From Cystobacter fuscus (GTDB lineage: Bacteria; Myxococcota; Myxococcia; Myxococcales; Myxococcaceae): DNA of 64,000 bases. This document shows positions 30,646-39,546 of the stretch, piece by piece. The DNA lies in the NCBI RefSeq assembly GCF_002305875.1, contig NZ_CP022098.1, positions 10,602,001-10,666,000 on the forward strand, read 5' to 3'. Position numbers and translations under genes: made by a program. The notes below the pieces were generated by a model. The model had not been told where the DNA came from. It was given only the letters and a program-made list of their open reading frames with translations, and did not search any database. How positions within the stretch are numbered: position 1 is the first letter of the stretch; each line of letters opens with the position of its first letter.

Positions 30646-32397
30646 GTGCGCATCGACAACGGAAACACCCGGACCACTCGGACCTCCCGCTCCACGTCGA
30701 CGGCCCCCTCCGCGCCCCCGGCGCCCAGGACCGAGCCGCGGCCGAACCCGACCACGGCGCGGCAGTCCCGGGACAGCTTCGAGTCGCAGGAGCGCAACGC
30801 CTCCCGGTTCAGCTCGGGCGCGCACAACGACATGCGGCGCCTGGCCCGCTCGCCCAGGGCGACGATCGCCACCAACCGGGACGGCTCGGTGACGCGCTCG
30901 CAGTCGAACACGCGCGGGCAGACCACCCGGACCCAGGAGCTCACCACCTCCCAGAGCCGGTTCGGCGACACGCGGCTCAAGTTCACCACGAACTCGACCA
31001 CGGGCGGCCGGGAGACCAAGAACACGTACTCGGCGCGCACCGACATGTTCGGCCGCACGCAGTCCTCCCACCAGCGCGAGTCGTCCTTCGAGCGCGGCGA
31101 CGTGAAGCAGACCCGGTCGCGCACGACGACCGTCGACTCCCGCGGCAACCAGCGGGACACGCGCGCCGAGAGCCGTCAGGTGACCCGGGGCGAGCGCTCC
31201 GAGACGACGTCCAGCTCGTTCACCACCGACTCGCGCGGCAACCGCGCCTGGACCCAGGGCACCTCGACCGCCACCACGTCCGGCAACACCACCACCACGC
31301 GCTCCACCACGCGCACCGGTGGCACCGAGCGCACGGTGCAGGACAACAACTCGTTCACGGGCGGGACGTTCTCCCTGGGCCGGACGACGGAGCAGAAGAA
31401 CACCCCCTTCAACACGGAGCGCAACGTCACCCGCGAGCGGCAGATCCGCCCGAGCACCGCGGACGACGGCTTCTCCCAGAATGACCGGCTGAGCAAGGTG
31501 CAGCAGGGGGGTGATCTGCTGGCCCAGGCGGGCGCCAAGAAGGAGTGGAAGAACGAGTTCAACCACGTCACCGAGAACAACAGCTCGACGGATCCCAACT
31601 CCTTCGTGGGCTCGCGCGTGGGCACCTCGGGCTCCGAGAGCTTCAGCGTCGGCACCGATGGCCTGAACGCCTCCTACAAGCGCGAGGCCAAGGCGGGCGT
31701 CTACGCCGAGACGAAGGGCGAGACGAAGGGCAAGTACGGCGAGGCGTCCTACACCGCCGGCGCCAAGGCGGAGGCCAAGGCGGGCGTGGATGGCAACGCC
31801 AAGCTCAACCTCAATGGCCTGGAGGCCACGGGGCGCGTTGGCGCGAGCGCCTCGGTCGAGGCGTCCGCCACCGGCAAGGCGGCGACGAAGAGCGTGAAGG
31901 TGGCGGGCGTGGACGTGAACGCCGCCGTCGAGGGCAAGGTGCGCGCCTCCGCCGAGGTGTCCGCCGAGGCCCAGGGCACGGTCAAGGTCACGCGCAACCC
32001 GCCCACGGCCATCGCCGAGGGCAGCGCGGGCGCCTCCGCCGTCGCCAAGGCCGAGGCCGAGATCAAGGCCTCCGCGGGCCCCTTCTCCGTGAAGGTGGAC
32101 GCGTACGCGAGCGCGGGCGCCGAGGCCAAGGCCACCGGCGTCATCGGCTACGAGGACGGCAAGCTCAAGATTGGCGGCGGTCTGGGCGCGGCGGTGGGCC
32201 TCGGCGCGGGCGCCTCCGGCACCGTGGAGGTCGACGTCAAGCAGATCGGCAACATGGCCAAGAACACGGCCGTCAAGGTGGCGGATGCCAACGGCGACGG
32301 CAAGCTCGGCCTGGATGACGCGAAGACCGTCGTGGACGGCGCCAAGAACGCCGTGAACGACGCGAAGGACAAGGTCGCCGACTTCTTCGGCTTCTGA
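30646..32397 (+). CDS. Large Ser/Thr/Arg- and Ala-rich repeat protein with EF-hand-like C-terminus, function unknown
   Basis: A 583-residue protein starting with GTG, supported by AAGGAG nine bases upstream. There is no signal peptide. Residues 1-290 are dominated by Arg, Thr and Ser and predicted disordered. Residues 340-545 form alternating Ala/Lys/Gly stretches (AGAKAEAKAG, VEASATGKAATK) likely to be repeated beta strands. Near the end ADANGDGKLGLDDAK has the spacing of a calcium-binding EF-hand loop. I do not recognise a family; secreted effector or toxin carrier is one option. The TPR gene follows 32 bases later. Confidence 0.75.
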   Translation: MRIDNGNTRTTRTSRSTSTAPSAPPAPRTEPRPNPTTARQSRDSFESQERNASRFSSGAHNDMRRLARSPRATIATNRDGSVTRSQSNTRGQTTRTQELTTSQSRFGDTRLKFTTNSTTGGRETKNTYSARTDMFGRTQSSHQRESSFERGDVKQTRSRTTTVDSRGNQRDTRAESRQVTRGERSETTSSSFTTDSRGNRAWTQGTSTATTSGNTTTTRSTTRTGGTERTVQDNNSFTGGTFSLGRTTEQKNTPFNTERNVTRERQIRPSTADDGFSQNDRLSKVQQGGDLLAQAGAKKEWKNEFNHVTENNSSTDPNSFVGSRVGTSGSESFSVGTDGLNASYKREAKAGVYAETKGETKGKYGEASYTAGAKAEAKAGVDGNAKLNLNGLEATGRVGASASVEASATGKAATKSVKVAGVDVNAAVEGKVRASAEVSAEAQGTVKVTRNPPTAIAEGSAGASAVAKAEAEIKASAGPFSVKVDAYASAGAEAKATGVIGYEDGKLKIGGGLGAAVGLGAGASGTVEVDVKQIGNMAKNTAVKVADANGDGKLGLDDAKTVVDGAKNAVNDAKDKVADFFGF

Positions 32398-32429
32398 TCC
32401 AGCCTCATTCAGAGGGAACATCCCGCCCC

Positions 32430-33746
32430 ATGACCCCAAGCGACCTCCAGCAACGCGGGTACGAGCACCTGAGGGCGGGCAACTACGAGGAGGCGAAGCG
32501 GCTGTTCCGCGAGCACGAGGAGCTCGCGGGCACCGCCGCCGGGACGAGGACCCAGTTGCGGCAGGCGGAGGCGCGCCTGGCCGCGGGAGACTTGAAGGAC
32601 GCGGCCGAGCGCTTCGAGCAGGTGATGGAGCGCAACCCGTGCCTCGCCGATGTCTACCTGGGCCTCGCGCGCATCAGCCTGCTCACCGGGCAGCTCGACA
32701 GCGCGCGCGTCCACGCCACCGCGGCCATGCGTCTGGGGCCGAACCTGGGCCTCGCCTGGGCCCTGCTGGGACTGGTGCACGAGGCCCAAGGCGACGTGGA
32801 GATGGCGCTGGACCATCTGCGCGAGGCCGTGGCCCTGTCACCCTCGGTCTTCCTGTGCCAGTACAACTACGGGCGGGTGCTCGCCGTGTCGGGCCGCCCC
32901 GCCGAGGCGCTCGCGCCGCTCCTCCAGGCCACCGAGCTCGAGCCGCGCAACCCCGACGCCTTCTCCGCGCTGGGCATCGCCTACAAACAGGCGGGCCAGT
33001 ACGCGAACGCCGTCCGGGCGCTCGAGCGGGCCACGGCACTGGCCCCGCGCTCGCTGGATGCCTGGGCCACGCTCGCCGACGTGCGCTTCGCGGCCGGGGA
33101 GTACAAGCCCGCGCGTGAGGTGCTGGATCAGGCACTCGCGGCCTGTGGAGACCATCCCGCGCTGCTGGAGAAGGCGCTCGCGACGGCGATGATGCTCTCG
33201 GACACCCCGAGCGCCATCGCCTACGTGGAGCGCGAGCTGCGGCTCGTGCCGGATCACGCGCAGGGCTGGCTCAACCTGGCCCACCTGGCGCTCCAGGCGA
33301 AGGACTTCGAGAAGAGCGAGTCCGCGGCGCGCGAGCTGCTGCGGCGCGATCCGAAGAACTGGCAGGCGTGGTTCCACCTGGGCAACCTCTTCGACGCGGT
33401 GCCGCTCGAGCAGGACGCCGAGCAGGCCTACCGCGAGGCCATCGCGCTCGCCCCGAGCCAGTGGAAGCCCCTGGCCAACCTCGCGGGGCTGCTCCTGCAG
33501 ATGAAGGCACGGGACAAGAACGCCGAGGCCCTCCCGCTGCTGGAGAAGGCGCTCACGCTGGTGCCGCCGGGAGAGTGGCTCGTCCACTACAACCTGGCGC
33601 TCGCCCACACGAAGCTCGGCCACCCGGAGCGCGCGCTCGAGCTGGTGCGCCGCATCCAGCGCGAGGCCCCTCCGGCGGACCCCATGGTCGCGCAGGCCCG
33701 GAAGCTGGAGTCCAACCTCCAGGAAGCGGCGGCGCGCCGGAATTGA
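32430..33746 (+). CDS. Tetratricopeptide repeat protein
   Basis: A 438-residue soluble protein made almost wholly of TPR units, roughly ten to eleven, recognisable by recurring LG-A--A-G----A and P-----W--L patterns from residue 5 to 430. There is no signal or catalytic domain. TPR stacks mediate protein-protein contact. Its 32-base distance from the repeat protein upstream suggests one transcript, so it could act as a chaperone or scaffold for that protein; this is inference from position. Confidence 0.85.
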   Translation: MTPSDLQQRGYEHLRAGNYEEAKRLFREHEELAGTAAGTRTQLRQAEARLAAGDLKDAAERFEQVMERNPCLADVYLGLARISLLTGQLDSARVHATAAMRLGPNLGLAWALLGLVHEAQGDVEMALDHLREAVALSPSVFLCQYNYGRVLAVSGRPAEALAPLLQATELEPRNPDAFSALGIAYKQAGQYANAVRALERATALAPRSLDAWATLADVRFAAGEYKPAREVLDQALAACGDHPALLEKALATAMMLSDTPSAIAYVERELRLVPDHAQGWLNLAHLALQAKDFEKSESAARELLRRDPKNWQAWFHLGNLFDAVPLEQDAEQAYREAIALAPSQWKPLANLAGLLLQMKARDKNAEALPLLEKALTLVPPGEWLVHYNLALAHTKLGHPERALELVRRIQREAPPADPMVAQARKLESNLQEAAARRN

Positions 33747-33763
33747 GCCCGGCCCCCACGGGC
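33747..33763. terminator. Short hairpin between convergent TPR and LOG-like genes
   Basis: A 5-bp GCCCG/CGGGC stem with a seven-base loop starts at the base after the TPR stop and lies six bases before the LOG-like gene end. It is short and lacks a T tract. Confidence 0.35.
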
Positions 33764-33769
33764 GAAGCC

Positions 33770-34948
33770 TCAACCTGGCGTGGAGGAGCGGGCATCGAGC
33801 TCCCGCGCGAAGTCCAGGAGCGCCCGGACGATGTCCTCCTGGGAGTCGGTGAGCATCAGGTAGCGCGCGTACTCATGCCCCTCGGCGAGCTGCGCCAGCA
33901 GGGGGTAGACGGGCCGGGTGCGCGTCCAGAACTCACGGCCCAGGAAGATCATCGGGCTGATGACACCCACGGTGTTGTAGTGGTTCTGACAGGCGTCCTG
34001 GAAGATCTCCTGGATGGTGCCCGCGCTGCCGGGTGAGTAGATGACGCCCCCGCGCGCGATGGTGAGCAGCCCCTCTTCCCGCACGCTGTTGGCGAAGTAC
34101 TTGGCGACGCGCGTGGCGAAGGGGTTGGGGGGCTCATGGCCATAGAGCCAGGTGGGAATGCCCAGGCTGTCGGCCCGGAGGAGATCCGCCTCCCGGAGCG
34201 GCCAGGTGGCGCGCACCTCGAAGGCTCGGGAGAGCCACTCGCGGTGGGTGTAGGCCGGCGCGCGAGCGAGCACCTCGAGCGCGGCGTCCAACTCCGCGTC
34301 GCTCCGTCCGGAGAACCAGGCGCCCAGGTGCGTGGCTTCCATGGCGCCCGGACCGCCTCCGCTCACCAGGAAGAAGCCCTGGCGCGCCAGCTCGCGCGCC
34401 AGCTCCGCCACCGCGCGGTAGTCGGGCTGTCCCCGGCGCATGGAGTGTCCGCCCATGATGGCCACCACCCGGCGGGGATTGCCCTCGTGGACGAGCGCCT
34501 CCTCCAACGCGTCGGTGATGGCCTGATCATGGAGCCGCTGCGCCAGCGCATCCAGCATCGACGGGGGATGGGCGCCGCCCCTCGATTGCCAGTGGGCGTA
34601 GATGCGCGCATCCGGCGTGTCCGCGTAGCTCTCCGGGCGCGACGGATCGAAGCCCGCGTACAGCTCCTCCGGAGTGTAGAGCTGTGGCCGGTAGGGGAAG
34701 TAGGGCAGCCCCGAGAAGGGCGGGAAGATCATGGCACCCCGCGAGCCCACCGCCGTCAGGGTGTCCTTGTCGAGCAGACAGCCCAGGAAGACGGTGCCGG
34801 TCAGGTCCGCGCTCAACAACGCGCGGCCCTGGTCCGACAGATCCAGCCCCTGGATGATGACGTTGGCGAGGCTCTTGCCAGCCGTCAGGTGCTGCTCGAA
34901 TGCCACGACGCTCTCGATCTCGACCAACGGGACCTCCAGGGGACGCAA
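33770..34948 (-). CDS. LOG-like Rossmann-fold nucleotide-binding protein
   Basis: A 392-residue protein whose central part carries the lysine-decarboxylase-like/LOG motifs: SGGGPGAMEATHLG and, later, SPGSAGTIQEIFQDA. The family motif is PGGxGTxxE; here the second Gly is Ser. LOG enzymes release the base from nucleoside monophosphates (cytokinin-activating phosphoribohydrolases), but this protein is about twice the usual length, with an extra N-terminal region of about 160 residues. Its substrate is unknown. It stands alone on the minus strand. Confidence 0.75.
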   Translation of the reverse strand: MRPLEVPLVEIESVVAFEQHLTAGKSLANVIIQGLDLSDQGRALLSADLTGTVFLGCLLDKDTLTAVGSRGAMIFPPFSGLPYFPYRPQLYTPEELYAGFDPSRPESYADTPDARIYAHWQSRGGAHPPSMLDALAQRLHDQAITDALEEALVHEGNPRRVVAIMGGHSMRRGQPDYRAVAELARELARQGFFLVSGGGPGAMEATHLGAWFSGRSDAELDAALEVLARAPAYTHREWLSRAFEVRATWPLREADLLRADSLGIPTWLYGHEPPNPFATRVAKYFANSVREEGLLTIARGGVIYSPGSAGTIQEIFQDACQNHYNTVGVISPMIFLGREFWTRTRPVYPLLAQLAEGHEYARYLMLTDSQEDIVRALLDFARELDARSSTPG

Positions 34949-34983
34949 GCGCCGGGGAGCATGCCGGAGCGTCCCCTACCCCG

Positions 34984-36969
34984 TCACGGACCGCTGGGGA
35001 GATTGCTCAGGGTGTGGCCTCCACTCCACTCCCGGTTGAGGGTGATCCACACCCGCTTCGTGGCGTCGTCATAGGACGCGAAGTAGTCCACGTCCGCCCT
35101 CAGGGCGACGCCATCCAACGTGAGGCGCGAGAGCGGCGCGTACATGTCGCGGATGAGGAAGATGGGGTTGTGCAGCGCACCGCCCGCGGCGTTCAGACTC
35201 ACGGAGAAGCTTCCATCCGTGTCCGCCTTGAACTCGTGGACGCCGTAGACGCCGTTGTAGCCGGCCACGGCGTACTTCTCGCTGTCGGAGCGGGCCACTC
35301 CACCCGGCCCATTCGCCACCACCTGACCGCGGCTCGCGGACGGCTGCGCCTTGAGCGCGCGTTCCACTTCGGAGATCCACGCCTGGACCGACCCCTCACT
35401 GGGCCGCCCGAGCACCATGAAGACGGAGTAGCTGTGGTAGGGCAGGCTCGACCACTGCTTCTCATAGCCATACCCCCAGTAGGTGGCGCGTCCCACGGAA
35501 CCGGACATCAACCCCCAGGCGACACGCTTGCTGGTCGTCGTCTGGTTGAGCTTCATCTCGTATTGGCAGAGCTGGTAGGGCCAGTTCCAGTTGGGCGGCA
35601 TCACCCAGTTGTCTGACGTATCACCATCGATCTGGTTCTCGGAGTCCTTGCCCCAGTTGTTGTTGAGCCAGGTCCCGCCCGTGTTGTGTTGCACCCAGGA
35701 AAGGGTTTGCACGATGCCCATCTCCGCGTCGGCGCTTCGGGAATACGTCGAGGCATAGGGCACCACGTTGGGCGTCTTGTAATCCCACCTGCTCGCGGAC
35801 GTGAAGGGCTCGTCCCGGGAGTAGAACTGATACTTGTCTCCCCACTTCACGCCATCCACCGTGGCCAGGGTGCCATCCCCATCCCAGGCGATGTCCCCGT
35901 AAGGGGTACGGGAATCCGGCTGGGTGCTCAACCCCTGCGGGAGCGCCGCGCTGCTGTCGAAGGTGATGGCATAGACCGGATGGTCGTGTCCCGTGGCGAA
36001 GAACCACTGCACCGTGGTCTTGATGGGAACCCATTTGGGGTTCTGCGCGCTGCCGTCGTTGAAGAGCAGGTTCCAGGAGAACTCGTGGAGGGCGTGATGC
36101 CGGCCCATGAAGACCTGACGGTACTGGCCCGTGACGTCCGCGGAACGGGCCACCAGGGAGTTGCCGCTCCCATAGTGGCTCACCACGTAACCCCATCCAT
36201 TGTATTTCGCGGGTCCGCTGCTGGCGCCCGTGCCGGTGGCGACCCGCGCCTTCGCCCCCGAGCCGTAGCGGAACTGCCGCAGCATGCCGCCATGGGTTCC
36301 ACCGGGATCCCTGGCGTCGTTGCGGGTGAGCACCGCCGTCCGCTGCTCGCCCTTGGAATCCAACCACCGGTAGACGTCCGAGTCGTACCCGTCCGGCAGC
36401 TCGTGCCCCCAGCTCATGGAAGCCCAGGCCGGCTCGGTCACCCTCACCGTCACCGTCGCCGTGGCGCTTCCCCCCTCACCCAGGGCCGTCAGCCGATAGG
36501 TCGTCGTCGCGGCGGGCCACACCAAGAGCGAGGAGCCCGTCACGACGCCGAGGCCCGGTTCAATCCGCACCTCCATCGCGTCCGTGACCTCCCACTCCAA
36601 CACCACGCTCTGCCCCCTCTCGATTTGCAACGGAGTGGCGAGGAGGCGCGTGATCATCGGAGGCGGCGGGAGCCGTCCGGCGTCCACCACGGTGCCGGCG
36701 TCCTCGGTGGCTCCCGCATCCAGGAGTTCCAAGTCCTCCTGGGAGCCGGAATCCGCGACGACGCCCGCGTCCCTGACGACGCCCGCGTCCTCGACAACGC
36801 CCGCGTCCCCGACGACGCCCGCGTCCTCGATAACGCCCGCGTCCCTGACGACGCCCGCGTCCTCGACGACCCCCGCGTCCTCTCGCACTGCGTCATCGTG
36901 GATGCCGCAACCCGGCGAAACCACCAGACACAACGTCAACCACGCTGACAACAGGGTCCAGCGCATCAT
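34984..36969 (-). CDS. Exported protein with DAGVV repeat stalk and Ig-like domain, function unknown
   Basis: The 661-residue product starts with a signal peptide ending at a Cys (residue 21), so it is probably a lipoprotein. Seven hexapeptide repeats of the xDAGVV type follow (residues 30-71), then an acidic linker, a Pro-rich hinge, an Ig-like domain (about 105-190, ending ATATVTVRV) and a large Trp/Tyr-rich domain of about 470 residues. I do not recognise the latter; its aromatic content suggests carbohydrate or surface binding. GGAG lies four bases before the first ATG. It is divergent from the metalloprotease gene. Confidence 0.8.
   Translation of the reverse strand: MMRWTLLSAWLTLCLVVSPGCGIHDDAVREDAGVVEDAGVVRDAGVIEDAGVVGDAGVVEDAGVVRDAGVVADSGSQEDLELLDAGATEDAGTVVDAGRLPPPPMITRLLATPLQIERGQSVVLEWEVTDAMEVRIEPGLGVVTGSSLLVWPAATTTYRLTALGEGGSATATVTVRVTEPAWASMSWGHELPDGYDSDVYRWLDSKGEQRTAVLTRNDARDPGGTHGGMLRQFRYGSGAKARVATGTGASSGPAKYNGWGYVVSHYGSGNSLVARSADVTGQYRQVFMGRHHALHEFSWNLLFNDGSAQNPKWVPIKTTVQWFFATGHDHPVYAITFDSSAALPQGLSTQPDSRTPYGDIAWDGDGTLATVDGVKWGDKYQFYSRDEPFTSASRWDYKTPNVVPYASTYSRSADAEMGIVQTLSWVQHNTGGTWLNNNWGKDSENQIDGDTSDNWVMPPNWNWPYQLCQYEMKLNQTTTSKRVAWGLMSGSVGRATYWGYGYEKQWSSLPYHSYSVFMVLGRPSEGSVQAWISEVERALKAQPSASRGQVVANGPGGVARSDSEKYAVAGYNGVYGVHEFKADTDGSFSVSLNAAGGALHNPIFLIRDMYAPLSRLTLDGVALRADVDYFASYDDATKRVWITLNREWSGGHTLSNLPSGP
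36757..36882 (-). repeat. Seven in-frame 18-bp repeats encoding xDAGVV
   Basis: Seven consecutive 18-base units read (E/R/G)DAGV(V/I) on the minus strand. They form an acidic, flexible stalk straight after the acylated Cys, of the kind that varies in copy number by slippage. Confidence 0.9.
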
Positions 36970-37292
36970 TTGTCTCCAAATTTCTCGGCAGCCGGAGAGA
37001 AATTGACAGGGTGTGTCATGTTTCGATGCCGAGGCCTGACCCGTGAGACCACGAGCGGGAAGGCGCGCTTGTCTTCATCCATTCGAGACGGAAACTCAAA
37101 CACGAGGCGCTCGAAGCATCTCTCGAAGAGCAAGCTGGCCAGTGGCCTCACCGTGGGTACGAAGGCAGGCCCGGTGAGGATACTCCATTCAGGGGAATCG
37201 TGAACGCCCCCACCCCGGATTCAGTGACGCTGTTCCTTTGCGCGCCATCTTGACAATCGGCGAAAACCCAGAGCCTCCCCGTGATTCCTGCC
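36970..37292. other. Gene-free divergent promoter region
   Basis: About 320 bases of lower GC content between the exported protein and the metalloprotease. A TTGACA hexamer at 37250-37255 has no matching -10 box at normal spacing. No credible gene is seen. Confidence 0.5.
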
Positions 37293-37321
37293 TTGACAGC
37301 CATTAGGTTGGAGAATATCAG
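37293..37321 (+). promoter_or_regulatory. Candidate sigma-70-type promoter of the metalloprotease gene
   Basis: TTGACA (37293-37298) is a perfect -35 hexamer, followed after 17 bases by TATCAG (37316-37321), four of six matches to the -10 consensus. The predicted transcript would start near 37328, thirty bases before the ATG at 37358. Confidence 0.5.
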
Positions 37322-37357
37322 GTTTTCCAGGACAAACCCCCAAGCCGCGATCGACCC

Positions 37358-38905
37358 ATGAAAACTCTCGGACCCGCCCTCGCCTTCGCCCTGCCGTTGC
37401 TCTCTTCCGCGCCGACGTGGGCGCAGAACGCGCCCGCCACCTGGACGGAGCACTGGTTCGAGCACAACCAGACGGTCTCGCGGGTCTATCAAGACAAGGA
37501 CGTGGCCGTGTATTTCGACTCGGCCGTGAACCGATCGATCACCTGGCCCAACGGCTTCGTCGGCGACGTGTGGAGGTACACCCGGAGGACCTACGGGCAG
37601 TTCGGCACGGACGCGCAGCTCTACGCCATCTTCCACACGGCGAAGTACAGCGGGGGCCATCCGTCCACGTACTTCGACACCAGCCATGACAGCCGTAACG
37701 TCATCGACGTGGGCTCCTCGTCCTCCACCGCCTGGACGAGCGGGACGGGCAATGACCTGGACATCGTCACCCACGAGGTCGCACACATCGTGGAAGGTGC
37801 CTCCAAGGGCGTCCACAACTCCCCCGCCTTCGGCCTGTGGGGGGACAGCAAGTGGGCGGAGATCTTCGTCTATGACGTCTACGTGGGACTGGGCCGGACC
37901 AGTGATGCCAATCGCTGGTACAACCTGATGCTGAACACGACGGACGGCTTCCCCCGGAGCAACACCCACTGGTTCAGGGATTGGTTCTATCCCATCTACA
38001 AGAACTACGGCGGAGCCACGGTGCTCAACCGTTACTTCTCCCTGCTGGCCCAGTACTACCCGAAGAACGGAAACGACTACGCGCGCTCTCTGAACTGGGG
38101 CGAGTTCATCCACTTCTGGAGCGGCGCGGCGGGCGTGAACCTGAAGACCCTCGCCACCTCCGCCTTCGGCTGGCCCACCGAGTGGGAGACCCAGTTCGTC
38201 CAGGCGCAGCGCAGCTTCCCCTTCACCTACGCGTCCCCGGGACCCAACGCCACCACCCTGTACCAGGACATCAACCATGGCGGCTACGCGGCGGCGCTGC
38301 CCGTGGGCCGCTACAACCTCGCCACCTTGAAGGCCTGGGGCGTGCGCGACAACGACATCACCTCGCTCAAGGTCGCCAACGGCTACAAGGTCACCCTGTA
38401 CGCCGATGACAACTTCACCGGCGCCAGCCTCACCAAGACGGCGGACGATGCCTCGCTCGTGGATGACGGCTGGAATGACGTGGCGACGTCCATCATCGTG
38501 GAAGCCTCGGGCGCGGCGAGCTCCCAGCTCATCCAGGCGGAGTCCTACAGCGCCATGCTCGGGATCATCACCGAGGCGACCACGGATTCGGGCGGGGGCT
38601 CGAACGTGGGCGCGATCGACACGGCGGACTGGCTGGCCTACAACAACATCCAGTTCCCGGTCTCCGGCACGTACACCGTCGAGTACCGCGTCTCCAGCCT
38701 GTCCGGCGGAGGAAGCCTCTCCCTGGACCTCAACGCGGGCGCCACCGTCCTGGGCTCGCTGAACATTCCGTCGACGGGCGGCTGGCAGAACTGGACCACC
38801 CTCTCGCATACGGTCAACGTGACCGCGGGAACCTACAACGTCGGAATCTATGCCCCGACGGGGGGATGGAACCTCAACTGGCTGCGCATCACCCGCACGC
38901 CCTGA
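37358..38905 (+). CDS. Secreted metalloprotease-like protein with beta/gamma-crystallin and CBM6 domains
   Basis: A 515-residue secreted protein. A Sec signal (1-22, ending TWAQ) precedes a domain of about 270 residues with a zinc motif HEVAH (His139, Glu140, His143), resembling the plant/bacterial basic secretory protease group. A beta/gamma-crystallin-like domain (about 300-385, with DDNFTGASL) follows, then a family 6 type carbohydrate-binding module (about 390-515, with GAIDTADWLAYNNI and the closing WNLNWLRI). It probably digests protein in a polysaccharide setting such as prey envelope or matrix. A strong hairpin follows the stop. Confidence 0.83.
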   Translation: MKTLGPALAFALPLLSSAPTWAQNAPATWTEHWFEHNQTVSRVYQDKDVAVYFDSAVNRSITWPNGFVGDVWRYTRRTYGQFGTDAQLYAIFHTAKYSGGHPSTYFDTSHDSRNVIDVGSSSSTAWTSGTGNDLDIVTHEVAHIVEGASKGVHNSPAFGLWGDSKWAEIFVYDVYVGLGRTSDANRWYNLMLNTTDGFPRSNTHWFRDWFYPIYKNYGGATVLNRYFSLLAQYYPKNGNDYARSLNWGEFIHFWSGAAGVNLKTLATSAFGWPTEWETQFVQAQRSFPFTYASPGPNATTLYQDINHGGYAAALPVGRYNLATLKAWGVRDNDITSLKVANGYKVTLYADDNFTGASLTKTADDASLVDDGWNDVATSIIVEASGAASSQLIQAESYSAMLGIITEATTDSGGGSNVGAIDTADWLAYNNIQFPVSGTYTVEYRVSSLSGGGSLSLDLNAGATVLGSLNIPSTGGWQNWTTLSHTVNVTAGTYNVGIYAPTGGWNLNWLRITRTP

Positions 38906-38927
38906 GCCCCTTTCCGAAGGGGAGGGC
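38897..38927. terminator. Strong bidirectional terminator hairpin
   Basis: CGCCCT (38897-38902) pairs with AGGGCG (38922-38927) and CCCCTT (38906-38911) with AAGGGG (38916-38921) around a TCCG tetraloop, with one three-base bulge. It overlaps the metalloprotease stop and lies 12 bases before the end of the convergent gene. No T tract on either side. Confidence 0.6.
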
Positions 38928-38939
38928 GCAGGTGGGCAA

Positions 38940-39404
38940 TCACCTCGCGTTCCCCTCCGGAGACGAGCCGAGGCGTAGCCGTACCCGCTGGGCGTGCTCG
39001 CTCAGACCGTTGTTGTTCAGCCGATCCGCCGCCCACGACACCGCTGACGGCCACGAGGCCTGGATGGAGTACGGCACGACGGAAGGCTTGATGCGGTGGA
39101 CGATGACCCTCGCCATCAGCGCCAGGGTCGGTGAGTTGATGAGCGCCACGATTCCCATCGACCACTGGCGCATCAGGACGGTCTGCTGACGCAGGAACAG
39201 CCACTGCTGCTCGCGCTGCTCGAAGGTGAGGGATTGGAGCTGGCGGATGTCCACCAGGGAGACGAACCGCTCTCCCCGCCGCAGATAGGACAGGGTGCGC
39301 GCGAACAGCTCCTCGTTCTGCGCGTTCGTGATCACCCGCGGGAACGTCACCCGCAGCAGGGGCCAGAGCGAATCGTCCATGAGGATGGAGGTTGGCGAAC
39401 CCAT
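38940..39404 (-). CDS. STAS/SpoIIAA-like small protein, function unknown
   Basis: The 154-residue version starting MGSPTS was chosen because longer forms run into the neighbouring YkgJ gene and add Pro-rich, non-conserved sequence. The alternating strand/helix pattern (LLRVTFPRVIT, FVSLVDIRQL, MGIVALINSP) is like the SpoIIAA/STAS-related single-domain proteins common in myxobacteria. No Ser/Thr phosphorylation site or enzyme motif can be named. The start is the least certain part. Confidence 0.6.
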   Translation of the reverse strand: MGSPTSILMDDSLWPLLRVTFPRVITNAQNEELFARTLSYLRRGERFVSLVDIRQLQSLTFEQREQQWLFLRQQTVLMRQWSMGIVALINSPTLALMARVIVHRIKPSVVPYSIQASWPSAVSWAADRLNNNGLSEHAQRVRLRLGSSPEGNAR

Positions 39405-39546
39405 GCGGGGAAAATGGTACCCGCCAGCCATGGTCCCCGGAGGCGGCTGCTCGACGCCAGAGACGCTCCGTTCCATGGCACCAGGGGGGGGGCGGTAGTG
39501 CATCATGATGACGCAGCGTACCATGACGCGGGGTGGTGTGAGCGCC

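Noticed and set aside
36757-36882. Possible binding-site array from the 18-bp repeats
   Set aside because: The repeats keep reading frame and encode a regular DAGVV stalk, so they are best explained as protein repeats.
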